This document shows, one piece after another, positions 12,381-22,721 of a stretch of 64,000 nt of DNA. Each line of letters begins with the position of its first letter. The first letter of the stretch is position 1. The stretch is from positions 255,001-319,000 of the forward strand of contig LSRY02000065.1 of assembly GCA_001643675.2 (NCBI GenBank), written 5' to 3'. The DNA is from Monocercomonoides exilis (taxonomy: Eukaryota; Preaxostyla; Oxymonadida; Polymastigidae). The notes under the pieces were generated by a model that saw only the letters and a list, made by a program, of their open reading frames with translations, searched no databases and had not been told where the DNA came from. The position numbers were made by a program, and so were the translations under genes.

Positions 12381-13692
12381 TCAAATGTTCACAAAATATT
12401 CAGATGCATCTAATGACATTCTTGGATAAAATATTCTTTTGAAAAAATCAAATCCTTTGTGAAAGCTAGCTATGACATCTTCGCATCCTTCTTCTTCCAT
12501 CTTTTCGAATATCTTTCTTTTCAACTCTTTTCGTTCAGTTTCGTCCGTTTCTCCATCGGTCTTTCCTTTCAATCTTCTTGAAATATTCAAAAAGAAATAA
12601 TAACAATTCATTATCAAATCATCATCCAAAGTTGATTGATTCATTTCCTCCAAAAAGATATCAATAGCTCCGCTTTTCAATAAGCCATCAATTTTCACAT
12701 TTCTCTTTTCTTATGCACGTCTAAGTGAACCGAGACATCCATTGCAAATATCTTTGTGATTGTCCTTTGCTGCTTGAAACATATCCACAATGCTGTAGAT
12801 AAGTTCTTCCCATTCCATGCAACACAAGGTGCACCATTCAAAGCAATAACCAATAACAAAGAACCATCTCCAGATAACAAGTGCTTCCTTCACTTCCTTT
12901 CCTCTTTCTTCTTCTTTTCTCTTCCAATCCACACTCTTCGACAACTCTTCCAGTTCTTTTGATTCTTCTCTCACAAAATGCAATTCGTTCACAATCACTT
13001 CTTTCCAGCTTTCGTAATTGAAATATCTATCAATCAAAAATTTCCAAGAAGATTGATAGGCAAGATGAGTGAGGTTTCGATATTCCTGTTGATTTTGGAT
13101 AATCTCTTTGATTTCATTGATGAAAAATTCTTTTTCAATTTTCTAATTAAAATCATTAAAAAATGACATCAAAAAAGAAATAGAAGTGTTCAGACTTGAC
13201 ACCCTGGAATGTTACTCAACGCTAGCAATGCCATTTCCACTTCCTTTTGTGCTTCCTTGTTTTCCTCTTTGTTTGATGCCACGTTCAGAAGAAGAGGCAC
13301 ACAAATTGAAATTAGTCCTTCAGAAACCGCATTGTTGAGCAGAAAATTGCACTCGCAGAGACCAACAAGAAGTTTTTCGTTCCTTCCTTCATTCTTTTTT
13401 TCTTCTTCAATTATCATCATTTCCAATCTTGTGTACAGGAAAGAATCTTGAAAGTTAACATTCCTTGCAATTTTAAGTACTTTGCAATATCCCATATGTT
13501 TCAACATCAAAATCGAATCTTTCAAAGAAATTTTTTTTTCTTCGATCATATCGTGTATTTCATCAAACATTCCAATTTTGAAAACGTATTCAAGTTCGTT
13601 TGAATTCATTTCATTCAATGTCCGATTTATTTCTTCGATTTTTTGTTTTTTCCCATCATCATTGCAAAGCTCCAGCCCAGAAAACGATTCTT
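12381..13692 (-). pseudogene. helical-repeat family protein B, paralogue of A, with in-frame TAA
   Basis: Minus-strand exons are about 13692-13196 and 13142-12381, joined in phase 0 by a 53-bp GT-AG intron. Gene A has a matching intron, so the order of helices is collinear: an acidic start, MIEEKK, LMLKHMGY, LISICVP, NEIKEII, NELHFVREE, then LLKSGAID. One TAA at 12711-12713 interrupts the frame (LGSLRRA, stop, EKRNVKIDG). Coding continues in the same frame without any indel for another 109 codons to a TGA at 12381. Either this is a young nonsense allele or the TAA is read through. Start codon unresolved: the frame opens near 13692 after a run of 12 T. Confidence 0.55.
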
Positions 13693-14920
13693 CAAAAAAA
13701 AAAAACCATCAAGAAATCAAATGCAACTGCATTGAAAACCTTTGAACTTTATTGTATTATTCGTCTCCTGCATTTTCGTAAGCACGTTGCATTCAGAAAA
13801 CAACAACATTTTCACATTCACATTAAATTCGCATTTGTTTGGATTGAAGAAATTAGAGGTGAAAAAAATTAGAATCTGTTAAGAAATTATAAACTGTAAT
13901 ATCATTCGATTCAAAATAAGTGTCCTCTGCAAGATATAACTGTTATAAAAAATGTTTGATCTTTTTATATTATTTGTATTGGTTCCAATGATCAAATTTT
14001 TTATTACGTTTTCTCCATCCTCATAAATATCAAATTTGAAATTCAATTTCATTCATATTTTCTATTCTTGTTTTTTGAGCAGTGCAGATAAATGAGCGCA
14101 ATGAAAATTAATGAACGAACAATATTTCTAATCTGATGCAAACGAAAACTGTTGGTGACAAGTTCCAAAAGCCGCTGCTCAGGATGAAGGTGTGAAAGTG
14201 GGATAATTTTGGTTTATTCATGGCCAAACACACTCAATTTTGAGGTTTGAAAAAATCGCTTTTGTTTTACGGTTTTTTATATTTCTTACCAAACCATTAA
14301 AAATTCGGAAATAGACATGTTTGGTTGAAAAAAGGCATCTTAATTGGATAATAAAAGAATTTTTTTTAAAACTGCTTTATGTTGAAAGAAAATAGGAAAA
14401 TCTTGGATAGATTGCGCTCCATTGAAAAAAATCATCATTGCCGATGGAATTATACATCAAAGCTGGCATTTATAGAGGTTCGGAATGTTTGCATATGTTT
14501 TCATTGGTATTTTTGAATCGATTTTATTTTTCAGACTGCTTGAAACACGAAAGATCAGAGAGTTTTTGAAAAGAATTGGAAAAGTTAAGATGGATGCAGA
14601 AAGGAAAGTGAGAGAAAAGGCAAGAGCGCAAAGATTAAAGAAGAGCAAAATATTGCACGTTATTTGATATTGGGTTTTAGGGAAGAATATTTTTGAGGAA
14701 ATATGATTTGAAGGAAAGAAGGGAAAGTTTGAAACGGAAGAGATGGAATAAAATAAGGAAAAGAGGGATTTTCATATTGTTTTTGATTTTTTTGTTGGAA
14801 AGAGAAAGAGGGTTAAGTTGAAAGTGTGTAAAATTCAAAGACTACTCCTCGCTTGAAGAATACGCAGAAACAAAAGATTAAAGCTCAAAGATTTGAATTT
14901 CACAATAATTCTCTTTTTAT
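13693..14920. other. mostly gene-free stretch with one possible exon
   Basis: Only 14533-14667 (+) looks exon-like: after TTTTTCAG it encodes LLETRKIREFLKRIGKVK and a basic helix, ending KKSKILHVI at a TGA. I could not connect it in phase to an upstream ATG, so it stays unassigned. The remainder is AT-rich without coding signal. Confidence 0.3.
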
Positions 14921-14969
14921 TTGTTGTTCCTTTCCACAAATTCGATTTTCAATCATTTTATCATCATCG

Positions 14970-15425
14970 TCAATTTCTTCTTCTTCTTCTTCTTCTTCCT
15001 CCTCCTCCTCCTCCTCCTCCTCCTCTTCTTCTTCTTCTTCTTCTTCTTCATTTTCTTTTTCGTCTTCATCTTCTTCATCTTCTATTCATTCTTCTCCTTC
15101 TCCTTCTTCTTCTTCTTCTGCATCATCATCTTCTTCTTCCTTTTCTGTTTCCTCTGCGCGATCATTGTGAAGCAGTAGCAGACATATGAGCAGAGAAGAG
15201 CGGAGTGAATGGGGAATATTTGGAGTTGAGCTGAAGATGAACTTTGCAGAAGTAAAGCACCAGTGAAGAGAGAAGAAAAAGAAAAAGAAGAAGAAAAAGA
15301 AGAAGAAGTAAAAGGAAAAGGAGAAGGAGAAGAAGGAGAAGAAGGAGAAGGAGAAGGAGAAGGAGAAGGAGAAGGAGAAGGAGAAGGAGAAGGAGAAGGA
15401 GAAGGAGAAGGAGAAGGAGAAGGAA
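14970..15425 (+). repeat. polypyrimidine array followed by complementary polypurine hexamer array
   Basis: From about 14970 to 15150 the plus strand is TTC/TCC triplets. From about 15265 to 15425 it is GAA/GGA, including some 20 tandem copies of GAAGGA or its permutation. The two halves are roughly complementary with about 110 bp between them, so the strand could fold back or form triplex DNA. All ORFs here (Ser, Leu or Glu homopolymers) are consequences of the repeats. Confidence 0.85.
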
Positions 15426-15479
15426 ACACATTTCCAGCAAAAATGCAACTTGAGCTGAAATTTCTCTGAGAATAGCACT

Positions 15480-16342
15480 CGACGAAATAAAAACTATTTT
15501 AAAGAATGGAAAAAGGATTTGAAAAAAAGGAAAATAAAAATAAATTGTTTTGTATTTCTTTTAATAATTCCTTAAAAGAACACACGCCTACCCTTTTCAA
15601 TGCAAATATTGAAGATTGTTCAATCACTGAAGCTGTCAGTCTCCTTTTCCATTGTTTCACAGTGCTCCTTTCTCCATCATCCTTTTTTCCCAATAAACAT
15701 CCAACTTTTAATGTTGTCTTCCACTTTCTTTGTCAGAAAAAATATCTCTTCATTTTTCCTCTTCAAGAGCCGTCCTATTGTTGTTATTCCTTTTCACTCT
15801 CATCCAAATGCTTTTTAATTTTATTCATTTTCTTCCACTTTCTTTGACTGAAAAGAAACATTTTCATTCCAAATACCGTCTTGTTGTTGGCATTCTTTTT
15901 TGAAGGGAAAAAAAATTTCCATTCGAATCAGCGGGGAAAAAAATATTAATTAAAATAATTTCTGTTTTCTTTTTGAAAGGTTATTGAAATAAACAACAAA
16001 TCTTTGATAATAGCTCATCACACAGGATTTGATTTTGCATTTTCTTCAAAACCATGTTTGTTGAAGCTTCAACGAGGAAGATTGACTTTTTTAACAAGAA
16101 TTTTCTGAAATAATTGAAAATGATGAGTTCTGTTGATGGAATGGAGGATTGAACGCTCAACAGAGCTGTGACAATAAAAATGCTCCAGATTTTCTGATTT
16201 TAAAAATGCATTAATTGTTTCCAATTTTTTTTTCAAGAAACATTCACATATGAAAATTGCTTTTAAATGTAATTCATGTGATTGAAATTTTGTGTAATAT
16301 AAAATTCGATCAAAAGATATTGATTGAAGTCATCTTTAAAGA
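15480..16342. other. AT-rich stretch upstream of the 16.3-kb gene
   Basis: Short ORFs at 15506-15847 and neighbours have no motifs and overlap on both strands. I see no supported gene; the last few hundred bases are presumably promoter and 5' leader of the gene starting at 16343. Confidence 0.35.
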
Positions 16343-18853
16343 ATGTTTTTGGGATTGTTTCTTTTGCAAATTGTATTATCGACTTACGCACAAGAAGAAT
16401 CATCTGAATCAATTACAACGGTGTTTGTTAAGCAAAGCGGGAATAATGACTATAGCGGATTGGCAATCGATCAGGAAAAGCAATCACTGAAAAGTGCCTA
16501 CGGTTTACTGGACGTTAATAATGCATGTGACATGAAAATAGTTTACGATGCAAATCCATTGACTGCAGAAGCGATAACCTTCGAAAAGAACAAAGGAATT
16601 ACGATCGAAGGAGTGAATGGTGATGGAAGTGGAAACACTGAAGTGACAATTAATTGTGATGTGCGTCCAGGAAGTGATCTGTTTTCATGCAAAGAAGCAG
16701 TGGAATTCAAATATTTGGTTTTTCTTTTTCCAACAACATTAAGAAAAGAGGGACAAGGATACGGGGAATATTTTTTAATAAGCAGTCGTTCAGCATCTTT
16801 GTCAATAAGTAACTGCAGATTTATTCGACCAGAAGCTGGAAGCGACAATGTTAATTATGGTCTTCTGTACGTATATGAAGGATCATTGACTTTGGAATCT
16901 GTTGAATGTGCAGACGAAGAAAATACATTTACAACGGGAAGAGATTTGTTTTCGATTAGTGAATGTGAAACTGTGATATTGTCTAATTTGACTTTGAATA
17001 AGATTGAGACAACATCCTATTCTATTATAAATGTATCCAGTTCAAATATAATTGATGTTACTTTGAATGGGAGCACTTTTTCAGAGTTAAAATGTTATCA
17101 TTCAGTTTTATTTGTTGGATCAAATCATGACAGCAGCACGTTTTCGGTTGGAGATGGAGGTGCAACAACGTTTTCATCATGCAGTTGTGATGATTTTGAA
17201 GGCTCTGGAGGAATGTATCTACGAATGCTAGCAATTGAATCAGCAAGTAAACTTAAGTGGCCCGAAGACGGAAGGAATCTTATATTTGACAAATGCACAG
17301 CTGGAAAAGGATCGTGGGAGACTGGACTATCATTGATGATGGCGAATGACTCATTATTCGAAGAAATAGCAGCGGCAATGAAGAGAAGTTTCGCAGCCAA
17401 TTATACGAGGAAGGACAATTTTATGTTCGTTATGGGATTCATTGAAGATAGCTATAACTCTTACCCTTTTGTTGTATATTATTTTGATCAATCTGGAAAA
17501 TTATTTGTAAAGAACGAAGGAGAAGGAAACGGATTTTCAAGTGATGATCCCTTGTATTCATTGAAGTTTGCATGTGAGAATATAAATTTAATTACTTGCA
17601 CCGACGGATACTACGTGGAGATTGTGAAAGATGACAGTCCATTGACAGGTGAAGAAATGACAATTAGCAACGAAAAGGGAATAACCATTGAAGGAGTGAA
17701 TGACAATGGAGAGGGAAATACTGAAGTTGCCATTAATTGTGATGTTAGCGCATCGTCTGCTTTATTTACATGCGAACAAAAGGTGGAATTCAAGTCTTTG
17801 GCGTTCAACTTTCCTGCTTCTGGAAAAAAATGGAATTCTTTGATTTTTGGAAATGAAAGGTCAGAATCACTTTCGATCAGCAATTGCCGATTTGTCAGAG
17901 CTGGAGCCAAATCGCTAGAGAAAATGACTGCAAATGCAGATGGGGATGATGTTGTTGTTGGCAGTCTTGTGAGTGTTGATGGCGGGAAAGTTGCAATGAA
18001 CACAGTTTCATGCGCAGATAGCAGCAACACAGTTTCGTTTTCTTCATCGCCATTTTCTTTGGGCGGTGTGAGTTCGGCTTCGTTGAATGGAGTGGAGATC
18101 AGCAATGTTAATGTTCAAAATGGAGCAGCGATTGCGATTAAGAATGAAGGTAGCACGCCTTCAGAAGTTAGCATTGAAGGGCTGAGCATGAATGGAGTGA
18201 ATTCAGAAAATGGAAAAGTGGCTGGGTTGGAGATTTTTTTGAGTTCGAACGAATCTTCAGTGGCAATTGGAAGAAACAACAAATGTTTATTCAAGTCGTG
18301 TTCAGCATCAAAGGGGAAATCAGGAGCAATATTAATTGAAATGCCAAAGACGAAATCGAATCTTCAGCTTCCATCTGCGAACAACCTGGAAATAGACAGC
18401 TCAAACACAGCTGACTCAAAGTCAACTTCTCTATTCATCATTGCACCAGATTTAGATGAGTTCTGCAAACAGGAAGATGCATTTGAGTTTGCAAATGATT
18501 ATGACAATTCAACAGCGGGCTGGATTGTGGGAGCAAAAGACACGGAATCAGATCCGGAGGATGCGCACAAAAAATACATGAAAGCGAAGCAAGATCGAAT
18601 CGATGAACAAATCAGAGAGCAAGAGAGAGAGCGAGAGAGAGAGCGAGAGCGAGAACGAGAGAGAGAGCGAGCGAGAGAGAGAGAGCAAAAAGAAAAGAAA
18701 AGAAGGATTATTGCTATTGTTGTACCTATAGTTGTTGTCGTCGTTGTTGTTGCTGTAGTTGTGGTTGTAATTGTTATTGTGGTTGTCAAGAAAAAGAAGG
18801 CCAAAAGCAAGAAAGACGAGGGCAAAGAACAAGAAATGAGCACCCAAGAGTAG
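16343..18853 (+). CDS. secreted/type I membrane protein with two beta-helix-like modules
   Basis: This 836-residue intronless ORF starts with a signal peptide (MFLGLFLLQIVLSTYAQ). The ectodomain holds two tandem modules, about residues 25-345 and 385-720. Both open with FVK and contain GITIEGVN, NTEV-INCDV, SLSISNCRF and NGV-type rungs, a pattern expected for right-handed beta-helix (pectin-lyase-like) adhesins; no catalytic motif is visible. Next comes an extraordinarily regular Glu-Arg stretch (RERERERER, about residues 755-780, encoded by GAGAGA repeats) and a Val/Ile-only transmembrane segment at about 790-816. The cytoplasmic tail is short and lysine-rich and carries no kinase. Stop is TAG. 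Probable cell-surface adhesin, distantly like the giant gene at 49-62 kb; function inferred from architecture. Confidence 0.8.
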   Translation: MFLGLFLLQIVLSTYAQEESSESITTVFVKQSGNNDYSGLAIDQEKQSLKSAYGLLDVNNACDMKIVYDANPLTAEAITFEKNKGITIEGVNGDGSGNTEVTINCDVRPGSDLFSCKEAVEFKYLVFLFPTTLRKEGQGYGEYFLISSRSASLSISNCRFIRPEAGSDNVNYGLLYVYEGSLTLESVECADEENTFTTGRDLFSISECETVILSNLTLNKIETTSYSIINVSSSNIIDVTLNGSTFSELKCYHSVLFVGSNHDSSTFSVGDGGATTFSSCSCDDFEGSGGMYLRMLAIESASKLKWPEDGRNLIFDKCTAGKGSWETGLSLMMANDSLFEEIAAAMKRSFAANYTRKDNFMFVMGFIEDSYNSYPFVVYYFDQSGKLFVKNEGEGNGFSSDDPLYSLKFACENINLITCTDGYYVEIVKDDSPLTGEEMTISNEKGITIEGVNDNGEGNTEVAINCDVSASSALFTCEQKVEFKSLAFNFPASGKKWNSLIFGNERSESLSISNCRFVRAGAKSLEKMTANADGDDVVVGSLVSVDGGKVAMNTVSCADSSNTVSFSSSPFSLGGVSSASLNGVEISNVNVQNGAAIAIKNEGSTPSEVSIEGLSMNGVNSENGKVAGLEIFLSSNESSVAIGRNNKCLFKSCSASKGKSGAILIEMPKTKSNLQLPSANNLEIDSSNTADSKSTSLFIIAPDLDEFCKQEDAFEFANDYDNSTAGWIVGAKDTESDPEDAHKKYMKAKQDRIDEQIREQERERERERERERERERAREREQKEKKRRIIAIVVPIVVVVVVVAVVVVVIVIVVVKKKKAKSKKDEGKEQEMSTQE

Positions 18854-19546
18854 AATTGAGATTTCCAATTCTTTCAAAGCAACTTAACTTTATTTTAATT
18901 TCATATAACATATATTTGTGAATTAAATAGTTTTTTTAGTCTTTTTTTTAGTCTTTTTTTTTTTTTAAATTAATAGCATTGAAAATGTGATTAATAGTTG
19001 AAATGTGATTCACAGATTTATTTAATTTCGCACACAAATTGTTATTCATCCTCATTTTTTTTCCCGTCAAATTCAATAATCTTCATTGTTTTCGAAATCT
19101 TTTCCAAAATTCAAATTTTCTTCAATTATTTTTTTATTGTTGAATAATCTAAGAAATTTGACAATATCGAACAATATAATAATTTTATGAATTTTTATTT
19201 TTTGTTTGTAAGTGTGAAACTGCAAAAATAAAAAATGGGGTATTAAAACATTTTTTGAAATTATTCACATACGCTCAGGACAAAAAGGACATAAGTCAAA
19301 AACAGAAACAGTCATATCGAATAAAATCAACTTGGCATCTGTGACATGAAAAGAGAAATTTGAAAAAATAAAAGAATATGAGTGATAAGATTTTGAGAAT
19401 ATATCAAAAATGGGTTTTATTTTTCAGTTTGACATTTTTATATCACAAAAAAAATTAATTTGAAATACTTTATCAAACAATTTAAACTAAAAAAAAAATC
19501 AAAATTGTCATTTTGAAGATCAAACTCCCAACAATTATTTTTTTAA
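18854..19546. other. gene-free 3' flank
   Basis: AT-rich, with T-runs at 18927-18965 and no coding frames. It separates the membrane-protein gene from the cluster of mobile elements. Confidence 0.4.
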
Positions 19547-19948
19547 TTACAGATATCGCATAAAATACCGGACATCGCACAAAATACCGGACAAGATCGA
19601 TTTCACAACAACCGCAAGAGGAAAATTTCTGGAAAATTTCCTCAAAATATATTTCATCAATACAAACTCGCGTGACATAAAAGACTTCACTTCAGCTTTA
19701 TTTGTGCTTAGAAAAAAATAATTTTTGAAATCTCGGAGAAATATGATTTTAAGTTTCTCCGAAATTTTCAATATTATTTTTTCCAAGCAAAAACGAGAAA
19801 GTGATGAAAGTCTTGTATGCCACATGAGTTTGTATTAATGAGGTATATTTTGAGGAAATTTTCCAGAAATTTTCCTCCTGCGGTTGTTGTGAAATCGATC
19901 TTGTCCGGTATTTTGTGCGATGTCCTGTATTTTATGCTTTATCTGTAA
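19547..19948. mobile_element. foldback element with about 190-bp arms
   Basis: Bases from 19547 (ACAGATATCGCATAAAATAC) to about 19740 are mirrored as the reverse complement from about 19752 to 19948, with scattered mismatches and almost no spacer. Each arm begins with two tandem copies of a roughly 19-bp unit, ATCGCA-AAAATACCGGAC. The ORF at 19547-19825 is only a translation of the arm. The internal sequence is unrelated to the 7.7-kb foldback, so it is a different family. Confidence 0.75.
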
Positions 19949-20120
19949 CTGGAAATGTCTATGGAGGAATTGTTTTGTCTCATTTCGTTATTGAACATAA
20001 ACGACAAAATTGAAAATGACTGATGCTTCTGATGCCATCAACATATCTTTTCCAAAGAGCTAAGCAAAGTCTTTGAAAGTTTTTGTGGCCGTTTATCTTA
20101 TTATTTCTTATCTCATTATC

Positions 20121-21107
20121 ATACACCAAAAATTATTCAAAGTCGAAAAACTTTCAATCGAAATCGAAAAACTTTCAACCAAAGTCGAAAAACTTTCAAA
20201 CGAAATCGAAAGTTTTCATTCGAAGTCGAAAAACTTTCATTCAAAGTCGAAAACTTTCATTCGAAGTCGAAAAAGTTTCAATCAAAGTCGAAAACTTTCA
20301 TTCAAAGTCGAAAAAGTTTCAATCGAAATCGAAAAAATTTCAATCGAAATCGAAATTTTGACAAAAATAAAAACGTTTAATAAAGAGAATTCAATTGAAG
20401 TGGATCTTTGTTCTTTTGTTTTTGTGATTATTATTAGCAATGTTTGTGTTATTGTTTTCTGCATATTTTGAAATTTTCGAATCAAAATAAACTCAAAAAT
20501 AAACTCTGAACGAAACACTAAACATTTGTTTCCTTCTACAATAAATGAGTTTTTTGATATGAAAAACGCGAAATAAGAGAGCCAATGTTGTATGCATCAT
20601 TTTTCATTTATTGTGAAAAAATATAAATATTTATTTTTTATGCAAATCTTTTGAAAAGCAGTGTTCTTTCAATTAAAATAAGATAAAAATACATCAGTAT
20701 TACTCTCACATTTCTTATTTTTGTGATTGGACAAAAGAAGGCAAAGAAAAACATCTGAAAAAAGATGAAAAATCATGAAAATAACAAATATCATTGATAT
20801 TTCAACAATAAAAATGTTTTTTGACTTTTATTGAATTTTGTCAACTTTTTGAAATTTTGAAAAATTTCGAACTTTCGACTTTGCTTGAAAGTTTTTCGAT
20901 TTCGATTGAAATTTTTTCGATTTCGATTGAAACTTTTTCGACTTTGAATGAAAGTTTTCGACTTTGATTGAAACTTTTTCGACTTCGAATGAAAGTTTTC
21001 GACTTTGAATGAAAGTTTTTCGACTTCGAATGAAAACTTTCGATTTCGTTTGAAAGTTTTTCGACTTTGGTTGAAAGTTTTTCGACTTTGAATAATTTTT
21101 GGTGTAT
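20121..21107. mobile_element. foldback element whose arms are minisatellites
   Basis: The left arm (20121-20361) is about eleven tandem units of 20-21 bp of the form AAGTCGAAAAACTTTCAATCG with ordered variants. The right arm (about 20868-21107) is the reverse complement of the same variants in the same order, apart from one unit missing and an extra inner unit. The outer tips ATACACCAAAAATTATTC and GAATAATTTTTGGTGTAT are perfect complements. The spacer of about 500 bp lacks an ORF. This is the architecture of Drosophila FB elements (long inverted repeats made of tandem repeats). The apparent ORFs at 20073-20471 and 20083-20361 are repeat translations. Confidence 0.8.
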
Positions 21108-21727
21108 CTTATTCGAAATAAATTAACAAATTATTCGAAATTGTTTAATTTTTTATTAGAAATTTTTCATTTTGAGTGTTATTTAATATAAGATATTTTG
21201 AATTAAATAAAACACTGATTGAGTGTCTGAAAGTGATCAAAATGTTTTGTTTTTTTATTATTCATTAAAAGGATGAAAATTTGAATCCCAATAAATATTA
21301 TTTGTTAATAAACATAAAAATATCTGATTCAACTGAAAAAAAACTATCATCTTTGAAATCTGATAATTTCCAAAAGAATTCACCTCAAACATCGGCTATT
21401 GAAATTATTATGTTGCATTTGGAGCAAGAATGAATATATGTTGTCTTATGAAAAAATGTTTTTGAATCTTTTGCACACTGATAAAAGAAAATTTTTCAAA
21501 AATTATCACTCATATTATTTTTTCAAAAGTTACTGATTTTCTGTTAATCAAATATGAGTGTTTATTATCTTTAAGATTTTTTTTTTCATTTCATTCGATC
21601 AACACATTTGTCAATGAAAATCGAATGTGTGAATGGTTGAAAAAGAATTGAGTTATGAATCTTTTAATGAGTATTATTCAAGTTTTTTCGAATATTATTT
21701 ATATATTCAAATATTATCATAAGTGAC

Positions 21728-22560
21728 TTGATTCAAATAAAAAGAAAAAAAAACGGTTTCTATCTGGTCCATCTTTCACACAAATTGAAAACAAAAAATT
21801 ATTTGTATTCAATTGATATTGCAAAAGCTCTATCCTGGCATTCAATTCAAAACAATTCACTTGAATCATTTTATTATATAAGATACAGTTGGAGAAAGGG
21901 GATTTTTTATTCGGTGAGCTCGCTCACAAATGTGGTAAGAAAGACAACAAGTTATTGGAGGAGCAGGAATAACAGTGGAAAGTGATTAAACGATTTGGAG
22001 AAAATGAAAGAAAAAGCAAGTGAGGATTTTAGGATGCATGGAAAGATTGAAATGTGGTGGAGACGGAAAACCGTTAATGGTTGTTGTTTCTGATAAAGAA
22101 ATGGAACCGTTTTCAACAAATATCCAGAGATTTGTCAAAAATGGGGCATTCATATAACAAGATGAATGGCATTATTATTCTTTGCTTGAAGCACAAAAAT
22201 TTATTTATCAAAGAATTTTCCACAAAGAACAAACAAGAGACTGTGAAACTGACTTGAAAACAAATGCAATAAATGGATAATGCCAACAGATGCGATGCAT
22301 TTCAACAAGATTTGGAACACAGATCAGGTCAATGAAGGATAATTCTACAATGTTTTCAGTGACATCAATTCGTTATTAGAAGTCCAACAAGATAAATACA
22401 TTTCCATTCTTTGAAAAGTGCAGCGTGCCAGTTCAAATTGTTAAAGAAGATGTTTTAATTGAAGAAATCCGAAATAAGGAAGATATAGGAAATAAAGAAA
22501 ATAAAGAAGAACTTGATGAAGATAATAAAGAAGATGATGATGCATGAACAATTCAGCATA
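21728..22560 (+). pseudogene. Merlin/IS1595-like (ISXO2-type) transposase relic
   Basis: Fragments on the plus strand follow the order of this DDE family. GGAGITVESD (about 21958-21990) resembles the first catalytic Asp segment G-G-x-G-x-x-VEIDE. Then RILGCMERL resembles the VLGAIER-type segment, and NGAFI, an in-frame TAA, QDEWHYYSLLEA matches the second Asp motif G-x-I-x-(S/T)DxWxxY. IFHKE follows in the place of the usual NH(S/K). The tail is acidic (DEDNKEDDD), like the tail of the second relic at 47.4 kb. Several stops and probable frameshifts show that it is dead. Confidence 0.5.
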
Positions 22561-22721
22561 GACATTTATTCTTTTTTCAATTTTAATTGCAAATAATCTT
22601 ATTTATTTGAAAATTTAAAAATCCTTTTTTTTTCCATATCAGTATCTTTTATTAATTAAATTTAAAAAATTAATTATTGATCAAAGGTTCTTATTAATTA
22701 ATATTTCCTGTGTAACAAACC

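Noticed and set aside
14853-15478. overlapping Ser, Leu, Phe and Glu/Gly homopolymer ORFs on both strands
   Set aside because: All are produced by TTC/TCC and GAAGGA repeats. No flanking splice signals or conserved segment.
20073-20471. 132-codon ORF with repeated SKSKNFHSKSK-like units
   Set aside because: It is a translation of the minisatellite arm of a foldback element; the mirrored arm has the same units on the other strand.
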